From: Nocardioides baekrokdamisoli
GTDB taxonomy: Bacteria > Actinomycetota > Actinomycetes > Propionibacteriales > Nocardioidaceae
Reading direction: 5' to 3'
NCBI RefSeq assembly: GCF_003945325.1
Contig: NZ_AP019307.1
Location: forward strand, 2,356,001 to 2,420,000
DNA length: 64,000 nt
Below the pieces are notes generated by a model. That model saw nothing but the letters and a program-made list of their open reading frames with translations, did no database searches and had not been told where the DNA came from. The translations under genes were made by a program, and so were the position numbers. This document shows, one piece after another, positions 20,538 through 29,248 of this stretch; within the stretch, counting starts at the first letter, position 1, and each line of letters opens with the position of its first letter.

Positions 20538-21191
20538 GTGACGATTCGCGTGCTCCTCGTCGATGACGACCCCTTGGTCCGGTCGGCGCTTGCGTTGATG
20601 TTCGGTGGACAGCGCGACCTCGAGGTTGTCGGCGAAGCAGCCAATGGTCGGGCGGGCGTCGATCAGGCACGTGCACTGCGCCCGGATGTGGTGCTCATGG
20701 ACATCCGGATGCCGGTGCTCAACGGGCTGGAGGCCACGCGCATCCTGCATGCCGACGCGGTACCGCCCCGGATCATCGTGCTGACGACCTTCGACGCCGA
20801 CGCATACGTGGTCGAGGCGGTTGCTGCTGGGGCTGATGGCTTCCTGCTCAAGGACACCCCGCCGGCCGAGATCGTTGCTGCCATCCTCAAGGTCGCCGAT
20901 GGCGACGCGATGCTGTCACCGTCCGCGGTAGCCAGCCTGATCCGCGAGGTACGCGCGAGGGTGGACAGTCCGCGCGCCGGCGAGGCCGAGCAGCGGCTCG
21001 CGGCGCTGACGGAGCGAGAGCTGGAGGTGGCGTTGGCGGTGGCCCGCGGGCTGTCGAACTCGGAGATCGCGCGTGAGCTCTACCTGTCCATCCCCACGGT
21101 CAAGGCGCATGTGTCCCGGCTGTTCGAGAAACTGTCGACGACCAATCGCGTCCAGATCGCCATCTGTGTCCACGATGCCGGCCTGCTGTAG
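20538..21191 (+). CDS. Response regulator, NarL/LuxR type
   Basis: 217 residues: receiver with VDDDPLVR (acid pocket), Asp in VVLMDIRMP (phosphorylation site), LTTF and Lys in LLKDTP; then a LuxR helix-turn-helix with LTERELEVALAVARGLSNSEIA. GTG start. Likely controls the divergent ABC exporter genes. Confidence 0.95.
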   Translation: MTIRVLLVDDDPLVRSALALMFGGQRDLEVVGEAANGRAGVDQARALRPDVVLMDIRMPVLNGLEATRILHADAVPPRIIVLTTFDADAYVVEAVAAGADGFLLKDTPPAEIVAAILKVADGDAMLSPSAVASLIREVRARVDSPRAGEAEQRLAALTERELEVALAVARGLSNSEIARELYLSIPTVKAHVSRLFEKLSTTNRVQIAICVHDAGLL

Positions 21192-21200
21192 CCGGGCCGT

Positions 21201-21230
21201 TTAGCAGGCTCCGGGGCCGCTCACTACACT
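21201..21230 (+). promoter_or_regulatory. Putative tRNA-Pro promoter
   Basis: TTAGCA (21201-21206), 18 bases, TACACT (21225-21230), 40 bases before the tRNA. Confidence 0.45.
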
Positions 21231-21270
21231 CGCCCGAGTTGGGCTGCACACGGCGACGTGAGTGGTCTCG

Positions 21271-21347
21271 CGGGCTGTAGCGCAGCTTGGTAGCGCGCCT
21301 GCTTTGGGAGCAGGATGTCGCAGGTTCAAATCCTGTCAGCCCGACCA
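21271..21347 (+). tRNA. tRNA-Pro (anticodon TGG)
   Basis: 77 bases with encoded CCA. Acceptor CGGGCTG/CAGCCCG, D-arm GCGC/GCGC, anticodon stem CCTGC/GCAGG with loop TTTGGGA (anticodon TGG), T-arm GCAGG/CCTGT with TTCAAAT, discriminator A. Directly precedes tig. Confidence 0.96.
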
Positions 21348-21489
21348 TCGGACGTGCGGTGTGATCCGAGGCCGTCCACGGCCACGGCTCGGATTCGGTC
21401 GCGCGTACGCACCGAAGTAGGCTTGCGCGGTCCGAGCCCAGCGCCCACTCGGGGCGCGGAGGACGTACGAGCCGCACCGAGGAGAACCT

Positions 21490-22851
21490 GTGAAGAGCGT
21501 CGTCGAGACCCTGAGCCCGACCCGCGTGAAGCTGACCGTCGAGGTTCCCTTCGACGAGATCAAGCCGAGCCTGGACAAGGCCTACAAGACGATCGCGCAG
21601 CAGGTGAACGTCCCCGGCTTCCGCCGCGGCAAGGTTCCGCCGCAGGTCATCGACCGCCAGGTCGGCCGTGAGGCCGTCCTCGACCAGGCCATCAACGAGG
21701 TCCTGCCGGAGGCGTACACCAACGCCCTCGCCGAGAACGACCTGCAGCCGCTGGCGCAGCCGGACATCGACGTGACCAAGTTCGAGGACAACGACGTACT
21801 CGAGTTCACCGCCGAGGTGGACGTGAAGCCGCAGTTCGACCTGCCCGCGTACGAGGGTCTCAAGGCCGAGGTCGCCGACGCCGTCGTCAGCGACGAGGAC
21901 GTCGACACCCAGCTCGACGCCATGCGCGAGCGCTTCGGCACCCTGAAGGACGTCGAGCGCGCCGCCGCTGAGGGCGATTTCGTGGTGCTCGACCTGCTGG
22001 CCACCAAGGACGGCGAGGCGATCGAGAACGCTGAGGCCACCGGGCTGAGCTACAAGGTCGGCACCGACGGTCTGGTCCCCGGCATCGACGCCGCGGTCAC
22101 CGGCCTGAGCGCCGGCGACTCGAAGGACTTCACCAGCCAGCTGGTCGGTGGCGACCTGATCGGCGAGGACGTCGACATCAAGGTCACCGTCACCCAGGTC
22201 CAGGAGCAGGAGCTCCCGGCGCTGGACGACGAGTTCGCGCAGATGGCCTCGGAGTTCGACACGCTTGACGAGTTCAAGGGTGACGTCAAGGAGCGCCTCG
22301 GCCGCGGCAAGCGCCTCGAGCAGGCCGCCGAGGCCCGCGACGCGGTCCTGCAGGTCCTCCTCGACCAGCTCGACATCCCGCTCCCGGAGGGCATCGTCAC
22401 CGACGAGCTCAACGGCCGCCGCCAGATGCTCGAGCAGCAGCTCGCGTACGCCGGCCTGACGCTGACGAACTACCTCGAGGACGAGAAGCAGACCGTCGAG
22501 GAGTTCGAAGCCGACCTCGAGCGCCGTACGCGCGACTCGATCGCCGCCCAGATGATCCTCGACGAGATCGTCAAGAAGGAGGGCTTCGAGCCCACCCAGG
22601 CCGAGCTCTCGCAGGGCATCATCCGTCGGGCTCAGCAGGCCGGTCAGGACCCGCAGGAGTACGCGAACCACCTCTCCGAGCACCCGCATCACGTGCCGGA
22701 GATCATCGGCGAGGTGCTGCGCGGCAAGGCCCTGGCCAAGATCGTGGAGTCCGCTGAGGTCAAGGACAAGTCGGGCAACGTACTCGACCTGGCCAACCTG
22801 CGTCCCGACGGCACCATCGGTGAGCTGGCCGCCGAGGGCGACGAGGCCTGA
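21490..22851 (+). CDS. tig: Trigger factor
   Basis: 453-residue ribosome-associated chaperone and prolyl isomerase. Seen: the ribosome-binding signature GFRRGKVP near residue 39, an FKBP-like PPIase domain at about 155-245 (GDFVVLDLLATKDG, YKVGTDGLVPGIDAAV), and a long helical C-terminal chaperone arm ending in an acidic stretch. GTG start with GGAG upstream. The tRNA-Pro to tig to clp order is usual in this phylum. Confidence 0.96.
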   Translation: MKSVVETLSPTRVKLTVEVPFDEIKPSLDKAYKTIAQQVNVPGFRRGKVPPQVIDRQVGREAVLDQAINEVLPEAYTNALAENDLQPLAQPDIDVTKFEDNDVLEFTAEVDVKPQFDLPAYEGLKAEVADAVVSDEDVDTQLDAMRERFGTLKDVERAAAEGDFVVLDLLATKDGEAIENAEATGLSYKVGTDGLVPGIDAAVTGLSAGDSKDFTSQLVGGDLIGEDVDIKVTVTQVQEQELPALDDEFAQMASEFDTLDEFKGDVKERLGRGKRLEQAAEARDAVLQVLLDQLDIPLPEGIVTDELNGRRQMLEQQLAYAGLTLTNYLEDEKQTVEEFEADLERRTRDSIAAQMILDEIVKKEGFEPTQAELSQGIIRRAQQAGQDPQEYANHLSEHPHHVPEIIGEVLRGKALAKIVESAEVKDKSGNVLDLANLRPDGTIGELAAEGDEA

Positions 22852-22866
22852 TCCTCAGAATGCTCG

Positions 22867-22898
22867 AACAGCGTCCGACCTCACGGTCGGGCGCTGTT
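22867..22898 (+). terminator. tig terminator
   Basis: 14-base arms (22867-22880, 22885-22898) with a TCAC loop and one G-T pair, followed by CTGTTTTC; a near-canonical intrinsic terminator. Confidence 0.85.
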
Positions 22899-22968
22899 CT
22901 GTTTTCGGTCCTGTTTTCTCCATCACATTGAGTGCACAAGTGTTCACTGAGCGTGTTAGGGTCCGCGC

Positions 22969-24099
22969 ATGCGTACGACTCCGACCGTGCTCGACGGCCT
23001 GGCACTGCTGACGGCGACGGCCGATGACCTCGTCGTGGCCACGGTCCGCGACACGCATCTCGCGCTCGTCGATCGCGTCACGACGCCGTTGCGAGCAGCT
23101 GCGGGTCTACAGCAGCGCCAGCCGGGCATCTCGGACTTGGTGTACGCGATCATCGGAGGTTCACTCCGCGGTGCGAGCAGGGGTCTCGGTGCCGTGGCGT
23201 CCACCGGCATCGGGCCGCGACTCGAAGGACACGCGAGCGGCCGATTCGTCAATGCGGCCGTCAACGGACTCATCGGCGACGAGTTGGCCGCTGACCGCCC
23301 GGCTCTGGGCATCCAGATGGCCGTACGCCTCGACGGCCGCGACCTCACCTGGACCGACCTCCGTACCGCCTTCCCGGCGGCAACAGGCAGGGTCGCGGTC
23401 TTCCTGCACGGACTGTGCGAGGACGAGTCCGCATGGTCAGCCCATCGTGACCGCCTCGGCACCACGTACGCCGAGGAACTGACCGCGTCCGGCTGGACCG
23501 TGTTGATGCTACGTGCGAACAGCGGCCTCCCGGTGGCGACCAACGCCGGGACTTTCGACCATCTGATGGATCGGGTGCACGCCCACTGGCCGGTCGATAT
23601 CGAGCGGATCGCGCTGGTGGGCCATTCTCAGGGCGGGCTGGTCATGCGTACCGCCACCGCGATGTCTGCCGCACCCTGGGTCGGCGACGTCACCGATCTG
23701 ATCACCCTTGGTACGCCGCACCAGGGCTCGCACGTGGCCCGGGCCGCGACGGCCGGTAGTGCTGCACTCCGTCGCCTGCCCGAGACGGCTGCCCTCGGTC
23801 GCATCCTCGAGCGACGCTCGATCGGCATCAGGGATCTGGACAAGGGACTTCCGTACGACGTGGCCGTCCCCGATCACGTGCGAGTGCGCCTCGTATCGGC
23901 GTCGCTCGGCGAGCGCCCGTCGGGTTGGGTGGCGACGGCGGTGGGGGATCTGCTCGTCCAGCCGCAGTCGGCGTTGGGGGCTCGGCGGGGGCGGCGGAGG
24001 GTGGAGGCCGCGAACACGCTTCACCTCGCGCGGTCCCACCATTTCACCTTGCTCAATGACCCGCGGATCCTCGCTGCGCTCAAGGACTGGCTGCGTTAG
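22969..24099 (+). CDS. Alpha/beta hydrolase, PGAP1/lipase-like, with intact triad
   Basis: 376 residues. The first 110 form a helical, amphipathic lead region (IGGSLRGASRGLGAVASTG) without a signal peptide. The hydrolase core has VAVFLHGLCEDESAW near residue 142, IALVGHSQGGLVMR with Ser220, LGTPHQGS, and a late ARSHHFTLLNDP giving the His. The next gene is a diverged copy with the same layout but no nucleophile. The substrate is unknown; the GTPHQGS segment is typical of PGAP1/lecithin acyltransferase-type lipases. Confidence 0.83.
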   Translation: MRTTPTVLDGLALLTATADDLVVATVRDTHLALVDRVTTPLRAAAGLQQRQPGISDLVYAIIGGSLRGASRGLGAVASTGIGPRLEGHASGRFVNAAVNGLIGDELAADRPALGIQMAVRLDGRDLTWTDLRTAFPAATGRVAVFLHGLCEDESAWSAHRDRLGTTYAEELTASGWTVLMLRANSGLPVATNAGTFDHLMDRVHAHWPVDIERIALVGHSQGGLVMRTATAMSAAPWVGDVTDLITLGTPHQGSHVARAATAGSAALRRLPETAALGRILERRSIGIRDLDKGLPYDVAVPDHVRVRLVSASLGERPSGWVATAVGDLLVQPQSALGARRGRRRVEAANTLHLARSHHFTLLNDPRILAALKDWLR

Positions 24100-25311
24100 G
24101 TGGTGTTCGACACAGTCCAAACCAGGCCCCAGGACGTTGAATCGGGGCCCGGGGCAGTGGAAACTATCCGGGTGCCGTCCACCACCCTCGTCCCGTCCGA
24201 CGGCCGGTCCGAGGCGGCGAGGGTTGAGCGCACCACCCCGCGACGTCGGCTGATCAACATCGCCCGCCGTCTGGCTGGCATGACGACGAAGCCCGTGCCG
24301 AAGCCGGTCGTCAAGGTTGTCACCACGACCGCGCGCTCCACGTTCGCTGCAGCCGCCCCGATCGTGGAGAAGGCCGTCAGCCAGGCCGTGTCCGCCGCGG
24401 CACCGGTGGTCGAGAAGGCGGCCGCACAGGCCGTCGACGCGATGCTTCCGGTTGCTGAGCGGCTCGCTGCACCCGTGATGGATCGGATCCCGGATGCGCT
24501 GTCCGGACCGCTGACCAAGCAGGTCGCCCGCCTTGCCGGTCCCGCCACCGGCCGAGCGGTGCGCCGCGGCTTCGCGGTACGGATCAACGGTCACGATGTC
24601 GCCATCACCTCCGATGATCTCGCCGACGCCTTCCCGAAGGCCAGCGATCGACTCCTGATCTGCATCCCTGCCGCAGGCGAGGACGAGAAGATCTGGAGCA
24701 AGGGTGCCGAGCGCATGGGCGGCTCGTACGCCGACCGCGTCGCGGCGGTGAACAACTGGACGCCTGTCATGCTCCGCAACGACAGCGGCGAGGTCATGGA
24801 TGCGGGCGTCGCCCTTGGCGCGCTCATCCAACAAGTCATCGACCACTGGCCGGTTCCGGTCTCCCGGGTGGTGCTTCTGGCCCACGGCGACGGCGGTCTT
24901 GCTGTGCGTACGGGCTCCGCCATCCGGCCGATGGGGGAGCGCCCCTGGACCTCCCTGGTCACCGAGGTCATCGCTCTTGCGACGCCTCATCTGGCGGTCG
25001 CCGATCTCGCCACCTTCGTGGGGGCGCGCCTGGAGGCGAACCTTTCGGGCATCGTCCACCTAGACGAGCGGGTCACCGATCTGCCGATGCTCGACCGTGC
25101 CGCGTACCTGCTCATCGGCGATGACGTCACCACGCAGGACAACCCGTTCGGCAAGGCGTTGGGCGGTGCGATGAAGGTCGGCCGGCGCGGAAGCAGGCGC
25201 CGGGTCGTGGAGATCTTCCCCGGTGCGGAGCGATTCGTGCTCTCCACCGCGCAGGAGCCACTCGTGAACCATCGGTCGGTGCACGACGCGCTGCTGCGCT
25301 GGCTGCGCTGA
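24100..25311 (+). CDS. Alpha/beta hydrolase paralog with lost nucleophile (probable pseudoenzyme)
   Basis: 403 residues counted from GTG 24100. The core aligns with the preceding gene product, but the elbow GHSQGG reads AHGDGG (residues 261-266), so Gly263 sits where Ser should be, and the oxyanion HG is replaced by IPAAGEDEKIW. The His region (VNHRSVHDALLRWLR) is kept. The lead region carries internal repeats (APIVEKAVSQAV, APVVEKAAAQAV). The frame is intact and codon use is normal, so it is not a decaying gene. The start is uncertain: GTG 24172 is as good, since the first 24 codons cover a TTGAAT promoter-like hexamer. Role may be binding, membrane scaffolding or partner of its active sister. 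Confidence 0.78.
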   Translation: MVFDTVQTRPQDVESGPGAVETIRVPSTTLVPSDGRSEAARVERTTPRRRLINIARRLAGMTTKPVPKPVVKVVTTTARSTFAAAAPIVEKAVSQAVSAAAPVVEKAAAQAVDAMLPVAERLAAPVMDRIPDALSGPLTKQVARLAGPATGRAVRRGFAVRINGHDVAITSDDLADAFPKASDRLLICIPAAGEDEKIWSKGAERMGGSYADRVAAVNNWTPVMLRNDSGEVMDAGVALGALIQQVIDHWPVPVSRVVLLAHGDGGLAVRTGSAIRPMGERPWTSLVTEVIALATPHLAVADLATFVGARLEANLSGIVHLDERVTDLPMLDRAAYLLIGDDVTTQDNPFGKALGGAMKVGRRGSRRRVVEIFPGAERFVLSTAQEPLVNHRSVHDALLRWLR

Positions 25312-25351
25312 TTGCGCGAAACTCTCAGCCACTCTTGGCAGGATCTGGGGC

Positions 25352-26326
25352 GTGACCTCCGACATCCTGTATCTGCACAGCGGCCCCGAGGCCAAGATGT
25401 CGCCCGAGCGGGTGAGGCAACTGCTCGATTCCGGGGAGTTCTTCTGGCTCTCGCTCGACGGCGACGACGACACGGACCTCCTGCGGCAGACCTTCGGCTT
25501 CCACCCCCTTGCGGTCGAGGACGCCGTACGCGGTGGCCAGCGCCCCAAGATCGACCAGTACGACGGGTACACCTTCTGGGTGGCTCACGGGGTGAACACG
25601 CAGGGCGATCTCGCCGAGGTGCACATCTTCTTCACGGCTCAGTACGTCGTGACCGTCGGTGCGGACTGCGAGGCCTTGTTCGCCGAGGTGCACCGGCGGC
25701 TGGAGATGCACCCGCCGAAACTGACGTCGGCGCCATCGGTCACCGCCGTCTACCTGATGCTGGACGCACTGGTGGACAGCTTCTTCCCCAGGCTGGCCGA
25801 GCTCGACGAGCGCATCGACGAGCTCGAGGACGCGATTCTCAAGGCGCCGACCCAGGACCAACTCGGTGAACTCTTCGGGCTGAAGCGGCGGCTGGTGACC
25901 TATCGCAAGACCATCACTCCGCAGCGCGACCTGATGGCGCGCGTGCTCAGCGGCGTCGACACCCTCGAGGGGATGACCGATGAGGACCTGCGCTATTTCC
26001 GGGACCTCTACGACCACCTGATCCGGATCAGTGACATGGTCGACTCCTACCGCGATCTGGTCAGTGGTGCGGTCGACACGCACATCTCGATGGTCTCGAA
26101 CCGGATGAACGTGATCATGAAGCAACTGACGATCATCGCGACGGTTTTCCTGCCGCTCACCTTCCTCACCGGCTTCTTCGGCCAGAACTTCAGCTTCCTG
26201 GTCAATCACGTCATCTCCGCGACGTGGACGTTCTGGGTGTACGGCATCGGGCTGAACTTCGGCGCGATCATCGGGTTGGTCTGGTACGGCCGACGCAGTG
26301 GGTGGTTCGGCGGCCCGAGCGCGTAG
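25352..26326 (+). CDS. corA: CorA-like magnesium/divalent cation channel (copy 1, GQN variant)
   Basis: 324 residues: large cytoplasmic N-terminal domain with a long helix (LAELDERIDELEDAI), then two C-terminal membrane helices. The signature that closes helix 1 reads TGFFGQNF where CorA has YGMNF, so the Met of GMN is Gln. The second CorA-type protein in the window has the same change. Positive tail after helix 2 is present. Transport of Mg2+, Co2+ or Zn2+ is expected from the family; the exact ion cannot be stated. GTG start, apparently its own transcript. Confidence 0.85.
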   Translation: MTSDILYLHSGPEAKMSPERVRQLLDSGEFFWLSLDGDDDTDLLRQTFGFHPLAVEDAVRGGQRPKIDQYDGYTFWVAHGVNTQGDLAEVHIFFTAQYVVTVGADCEALFAEVHRRLEMHPPKLTSAPSVTAVYLMLDALVDSFFPRLAELDERIDELEDAILKAPTQDQLGELFGLKRRLVTYRKTITPQRDLMARVLSGVDTLEGMTDEDLRYFRDLYDHLIRISDMVDSYRDLVSGAVDTHISMVSNRMNVIMKQLTIIATVFLPLTFLTGFFGQNFSFLVNHVISATWTFWVYGIGLNFGAIIGLVWYGRRSGWFGGPSA

Positions 26327-26362
26327 GGCCATCTGGGACCCGCCCCGGGTCGACGGAAAATC

Positions 26363-26376
26363 CGCTGTCGGCGAAC
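26363..26376 (+). promoter_or_regulatory. Putative ClgR activator site for clpP1P2
   Basis: CGCTGTCGGCGAAC resembles the actinobacterial ClgR box (CGCY-N-A-N-RGCG-WW-S) with one mismatch. It lies about 40 bases before the clpP1 -10, where an activator would sit, and the promoter has no good -35. ClgR is known to activate clpP1P2 in this phylum. Confidence 0.5.
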
Positions 26377-26414
26377 AGGCGTCCCGACGCCCTGGTTTTG
26401 GGGGTTGCTGAGGC

Positions 26415-26420
26415 TAATCT
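26415..26420 (+). promoter_or_regulatory. clpP1 -10 element (leaderless)
   Basis: TAATCT, seven bases, GTG 26428. This sets the clpP1 start, which is inside a longer open frame. Confidence 0.7.
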
Positions 26421-26427
26421 CGACCGC

Positions 26428-27000
26428 GTGACTGCATCCGCTGCCTTCCTCGAAGAGGATCTCGACAACCGTCTGCTCAAGGAGCGCATCGTCTTCCTCG
26501 CCGGGGAGGTGCGCGATGAGAACACCATGAAGCTGCACAAGCAGCTCCTGCTGCTCTCCGCGGCGGACCCGGAGGCCGACATCTACCTCCACATCCACTC
26601 ACCGGGCGGTTCCGTGGACGCCGGGATGATGGTCTACGACACGATGAACTACATCCCCAACGACGTCGTCACGATCTCGGTGGGCATGGCCGCGTCGATG
26701 GGTCAGTTCCTGCTCTGCGCGGGTGCTCCGGGCAAGCGCTTCGCGCTGCCGCACAGCCGGATCATGATGCACCAGACCTCGTCGGGCATCGGCGGGTCCG
26801 CCTCGGACATCAAGATCCAGGCCGAGGAGTCCAAGAAGCTGAAGTCGACGCTGATCGAGTTGATCGCCCAGCGTGCCGGCAAGGACGTCGAGCAGGTACG
26901 CGCCGATGCCGAGCGCGACCGCTGGTTCTCGGCCGACGAGGCGAAGGCGTACGGCTTGGTCGACCACGTGGTTGCCAGCTCCCGCGAAGCGATGATCTAA
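26428..27000 (+). CDS. clpP1: ATP-dependent Clp protease proteolytic subunit 1
   Basis: 190 residues. Serine protease subunit; the nucleophile is Ser in SVGMAASMGQF, the His is in SRIMMHQTSSG, the Asp in AERDRWFSADEAK. Start at GTG 26428 (MTASAAFLEEDLDN), fixed by the -10 and by the lack of any ClpP similarity upstream. In actinobacteria ClpP1 and ClpP2 rings stack into a mixed tetradecamer; both genes are here, with a 10-base gap, so they are made together. Confidence 0.95.
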   Translation: MTASAAFLEEDLDNRLLKERIVFLAGEVRDENTMKLHKQLLLLSAADPEADIYLHIHSPGGSVDAGMMVYDTMNYIPNDVVTISVGMAASMGQFLLCAGAPGKRFALPHSRIMMHQTSSGIGGSASDIKIQAEESKKLKSTLIELIAQRAGKDVEQVRADAERDRWFSADEAKAYGLVDHVVASSREAMI

Positions 27001-27010
27001 GGACACTGAC

Positions 27011-27616
27011 ATGAACTACTACATCCCGCAGTGGGAAGAGCGCACTTCGTACGGCTTCCGCCGGATCGACCCGTACGCGAAGTTGTTCGAGGAGCGGATC
27101 ATCTACCTCGGCACCCCGATCAGTGACGACGTCGCCAACGCGGTGATCGCCCAGCTGCTGTGCCTGCAGTCGATGAACCCCGATCAGGACATCAGCATCT
27201 ACATCAACTCCCCGGGCGGCTCGTTCACGGCGCTGACCGCGATCTACGACACGATCCAGTTCATCAAGCCGGACGTCCAGACGGTGTGCATGGGTCAGGC
27301 CGCGTCTGCGGCCGCGGTCCTGCTCGCCTCCGGCGCCAAGGGCAAGCGACTGGCTCTGCCGAACAGCCGGATCCTGATCCACCAGCCGTACACCGAGGGC
27401 ACCTTCGGCCAGACGACCGACATCGAGATCCAGGCCAACGAGATCCTTCGCATGCGTGATCTGCTGGAGAAGATGATCAGCGACCACAGCGGCAAGACGA
27501 TCGAGGAGGTCTCGCACGACATCGAGCGCGACAAGATCCTCACCGCCGAGCAGGCTGTGGAGTACGGCATCGTCGACGCCGTACTCACTTCGCTCAAGAC
27601 TCCAGTCCTGGCCTGA
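27011..27616 (+). CDS. clpP2: ATP-dependent Clp protease proteolytic subunit 2
   Basis: 201 residues with MGQAASAAAVLLASGA (Ser), SRILIHQPY (His) and ERDKILTAEQA (Asp). The N-terminal extension MNYYIPQWEERTSYGF is typical of ClpP2. In known mixed complexes the ClpP2 face docks ClpX or ClpC. Followed 94 bases later by clpX. Confidence 0.96.
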   Translation: MNYYIPQWEERTSYGFRRIDPYAKLFEERIIYLGTPISDDVANAVIAQLLCLQSMNPDQDISIYINSPGGSFTALTAIYDTIQFIKPDVQTVCMGQAASAAAVLLASGAKGKRLALPNSRILIHQPYTEGTFGQTTDIEIQANEILRMRDLLEKMISDHSGKTIEEVSHDIERDKILTAEQAVEYGIVDAVLTSLKTPVLA

Positions 27617-27710
27617 TCCCGGGCTCCATCTCCCACACCGATCGGACTTTTCGGAGTACGTTCGGAATCGTCGGACTCGCACTCCGGCCACCACGATCTA
27701 GGAGGAACGC

Positions 27711-28991
27711 ATGGCTCGCATCTCTGACGGTGCAGACCTGCTCAAATGCTCCTTCTGCGGCAAGAGCCAGAAGCAGGTCAAGAAGCTCATCGCTGGTCCG
27801 GGTGTCTACATCTGTGACGAGTGCATCGATCTGTGCAACGAGATCATCGAGGAGGAGCTCGCCGAGGGCTCCGAGGTGGGCTTGGGCGAGCTGCCGAAGC
27901 CGAAGGAGATCTTCGAGTTCCTGAACGCGTACGTGATCGGCCAGGAGCAGGCGAAGAAGTCGCTCGCAGTCGCGGTGTACAACCACTACAAGCGCGTCCA
28001 GGCCGGGCTTCAGCCGCAGCATGTCTCCGGCAAGCACTCCAAGGACGAGCAGGTCGAGGTCGCGAAGTCGAACATCCTCGTGATCGGCCCGACCGGTTGC
28101 GGCAAGACGTACCTGGCACAGACGCTCGCGCGGATGCTCAATGTGCCGTTCGCGATCGCGGACGCCACGGCGCTCACCGAAGCCGGCTATGTCGGTGAGG
28201 ACGTCGAGAACATCCTGCTCAAGCTGATCCAGGCTGCTGACTACGACGTCAAGAAGGCCGAGACCGGGATCATCTACATCGACGAGATCGACAAGGTCGC
28301 CCGCAAGGCGGAGAACCCGTCGATCACGCGCGACGTGTCCGGCGAGGGTGTGCAGCAGGCACTACTGAAGATCATCGAAGGAACGACCGCGTCCGTCCCG
28401 CCGCAGGGCGGTCGCAAGCACCCGCACCAGGAGTTCATCCAGATCGACACCACGAACGTGCTGTTCATCGTGGGTGGTGCCTTCGCGGGGCTGGAGAAGA
28501 TCATCGAGAAGCGGGCGAGCAAGAAGACGCTCGGCTTCGGGATCGAGACGAATGCCTGGGGCGAGCCCGGTGGCGATGATCTGCTGGCGCAGGTCCGGCC
28601 CGAGGACCTGGTCAACTTCGGCCTGATCCCGGAGTTCATCGGCCGCCTGCCGCTGATCGCGAGCGTGTCGCCCCTCGACCAGGCTGCGCTCGTGCAGATC
28701 CTGGTGGAGCCGCGCAACGCGCTCGTCAAGCAGTACCAGAAGCTCTTCGAACTCGACGGTGTCGAGTTGGAGTTCACCGAGGACGCCGTTCAAGCGATCG
28801 CCGATCGAGCGCTCGAGCGCAAGACCGGCGCACGAGGCCTCCGCTCGATCATCGAGGAGGTCCTGCTGCACGCGATGTACGACGTCCCGAGCCGCGGTGA
28901 CGTCGCCAAGGTGATCGTCAACGCGGACGTGATCCTGAACGACGGTGCGCCGGAGCTCATCCTCATCGACGAGAAGAAGAAGTCAGCCTGA
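27711..28991 (+). CDS. clpX: ATP-dependent Clp protease ATP-binding subunit ClpX
   Basis: 426-residue AAA+ unfoldase. N-terminal four-Cys zinc finger ([17 protein letters not shown]), Walker A GPTGCGKT, Walker [10 protein letters not shown], pore loop GYVGEDVE, sensor-type FIGRLPL and arginine sensor [12 protein letters not shown]-type loop for ClpP docking (TLGFGIETN). Ribosome site AGGAGGA seven bases before the ATG, in contrast to leaderless clpP1, so clpX has its own translation signal. Ends in a mirrored 22-base repeat array. Confidence 0.97.
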   Translation: MARISDGADLLKCSFCGKSQKQVKKLIAGPGVYICDECIDLCNEIIEEELAEGSEVGLGELPKPKEIFEFLNAYVIGQEQAKKSLAVAVYNHYKRVQAGLQPQHVSGKHSKDEQVEVAKSNILVIGPTGCGKTYLAQTLARMLNVPFAIADATALTEAGYVGEDVENILLKLIQAADYDVKKAETGIIYIDEIDKVARKAENPSITRDVSGEGVQQALLKIIEGTTASVPPQGGRKHPHQEFIQIDTTNVLFIVGGAFAGLEKIIEKRASKKTLGFGIETNAWGEPGGDDLLAQVRPEDLVNFGLIPEFIGRLPLIASVSPLDQAALVQILVEPRNALVKQYQKLFELDGVELEFTEDAVQAIADRALERKTGARGLRSIIEEVLLHAMYDVPSRGDVAKVIVNADVILNDGAPELILIDEKKKSA

Positions 28992-29248
28992 GCGCCGAAA
29001 GGTGAGGATTTCACCGCCGAAAGGTGAGGAAATCCCGCCCGAGATGTGAAGAAGTCCCGGCTGAACCGTGAGGTTCGCCGGGACTTCTTCGTACGCTGCT
29101 GTGGCTCAGGCCGGAAGGACCGACCGCTCCGCCGCCGGCGCCCGCGGCCGCTCGAGAAGGATGAGGTCCACCTCTCGGGCAGGAAATCCTCACCTCTCGG
29201 CTCGGATTGCTTCACCTTTCGGCGGTGAAAACCTCACCTTTCGGCTCA
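28989..29248. repeat. Mirrored 22-base repeat array between clpX and valS
   Basis: From the clpX stop, four plus-strand units start at 28993, 29015, 29036 and 29058 (period 21-22); the first two share CGCCGAAAGGTGAGGA, the last two are diverged. From the valS stop, read on the minus strand, four units cover 29245-29228, 29223-29206, 29201-29184 and 29180-29163, again with GCCGAAAGGTGA-type cores. The two arms are inverted copies over at least three units and each begins at the stop codon of its gene. A strong hairpin and about 70 bases of GC-rich spacer lie in the middle. Confidence 0.85.
29048..29090. terminator. Central hairpin between convergent clpX and valS
   Basis: 13-base perfect arms (29048-29060, 29078-29090: GAAGAAGTCCCGG and its complement) enclose a second stem GAACC/GGTTC with loop GTGA. 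No T-run in either direction. Likely bidirectional terminator. Confidence 0.85.

Noticed and set aside
24100..25311. Pseudogene call for the second hydrolase
   Set aside because: The frame is intact over 400 codons with normal codon use; only catalytic residues are replaced, so it is a pseudoenzyme rather than a decaying gene.
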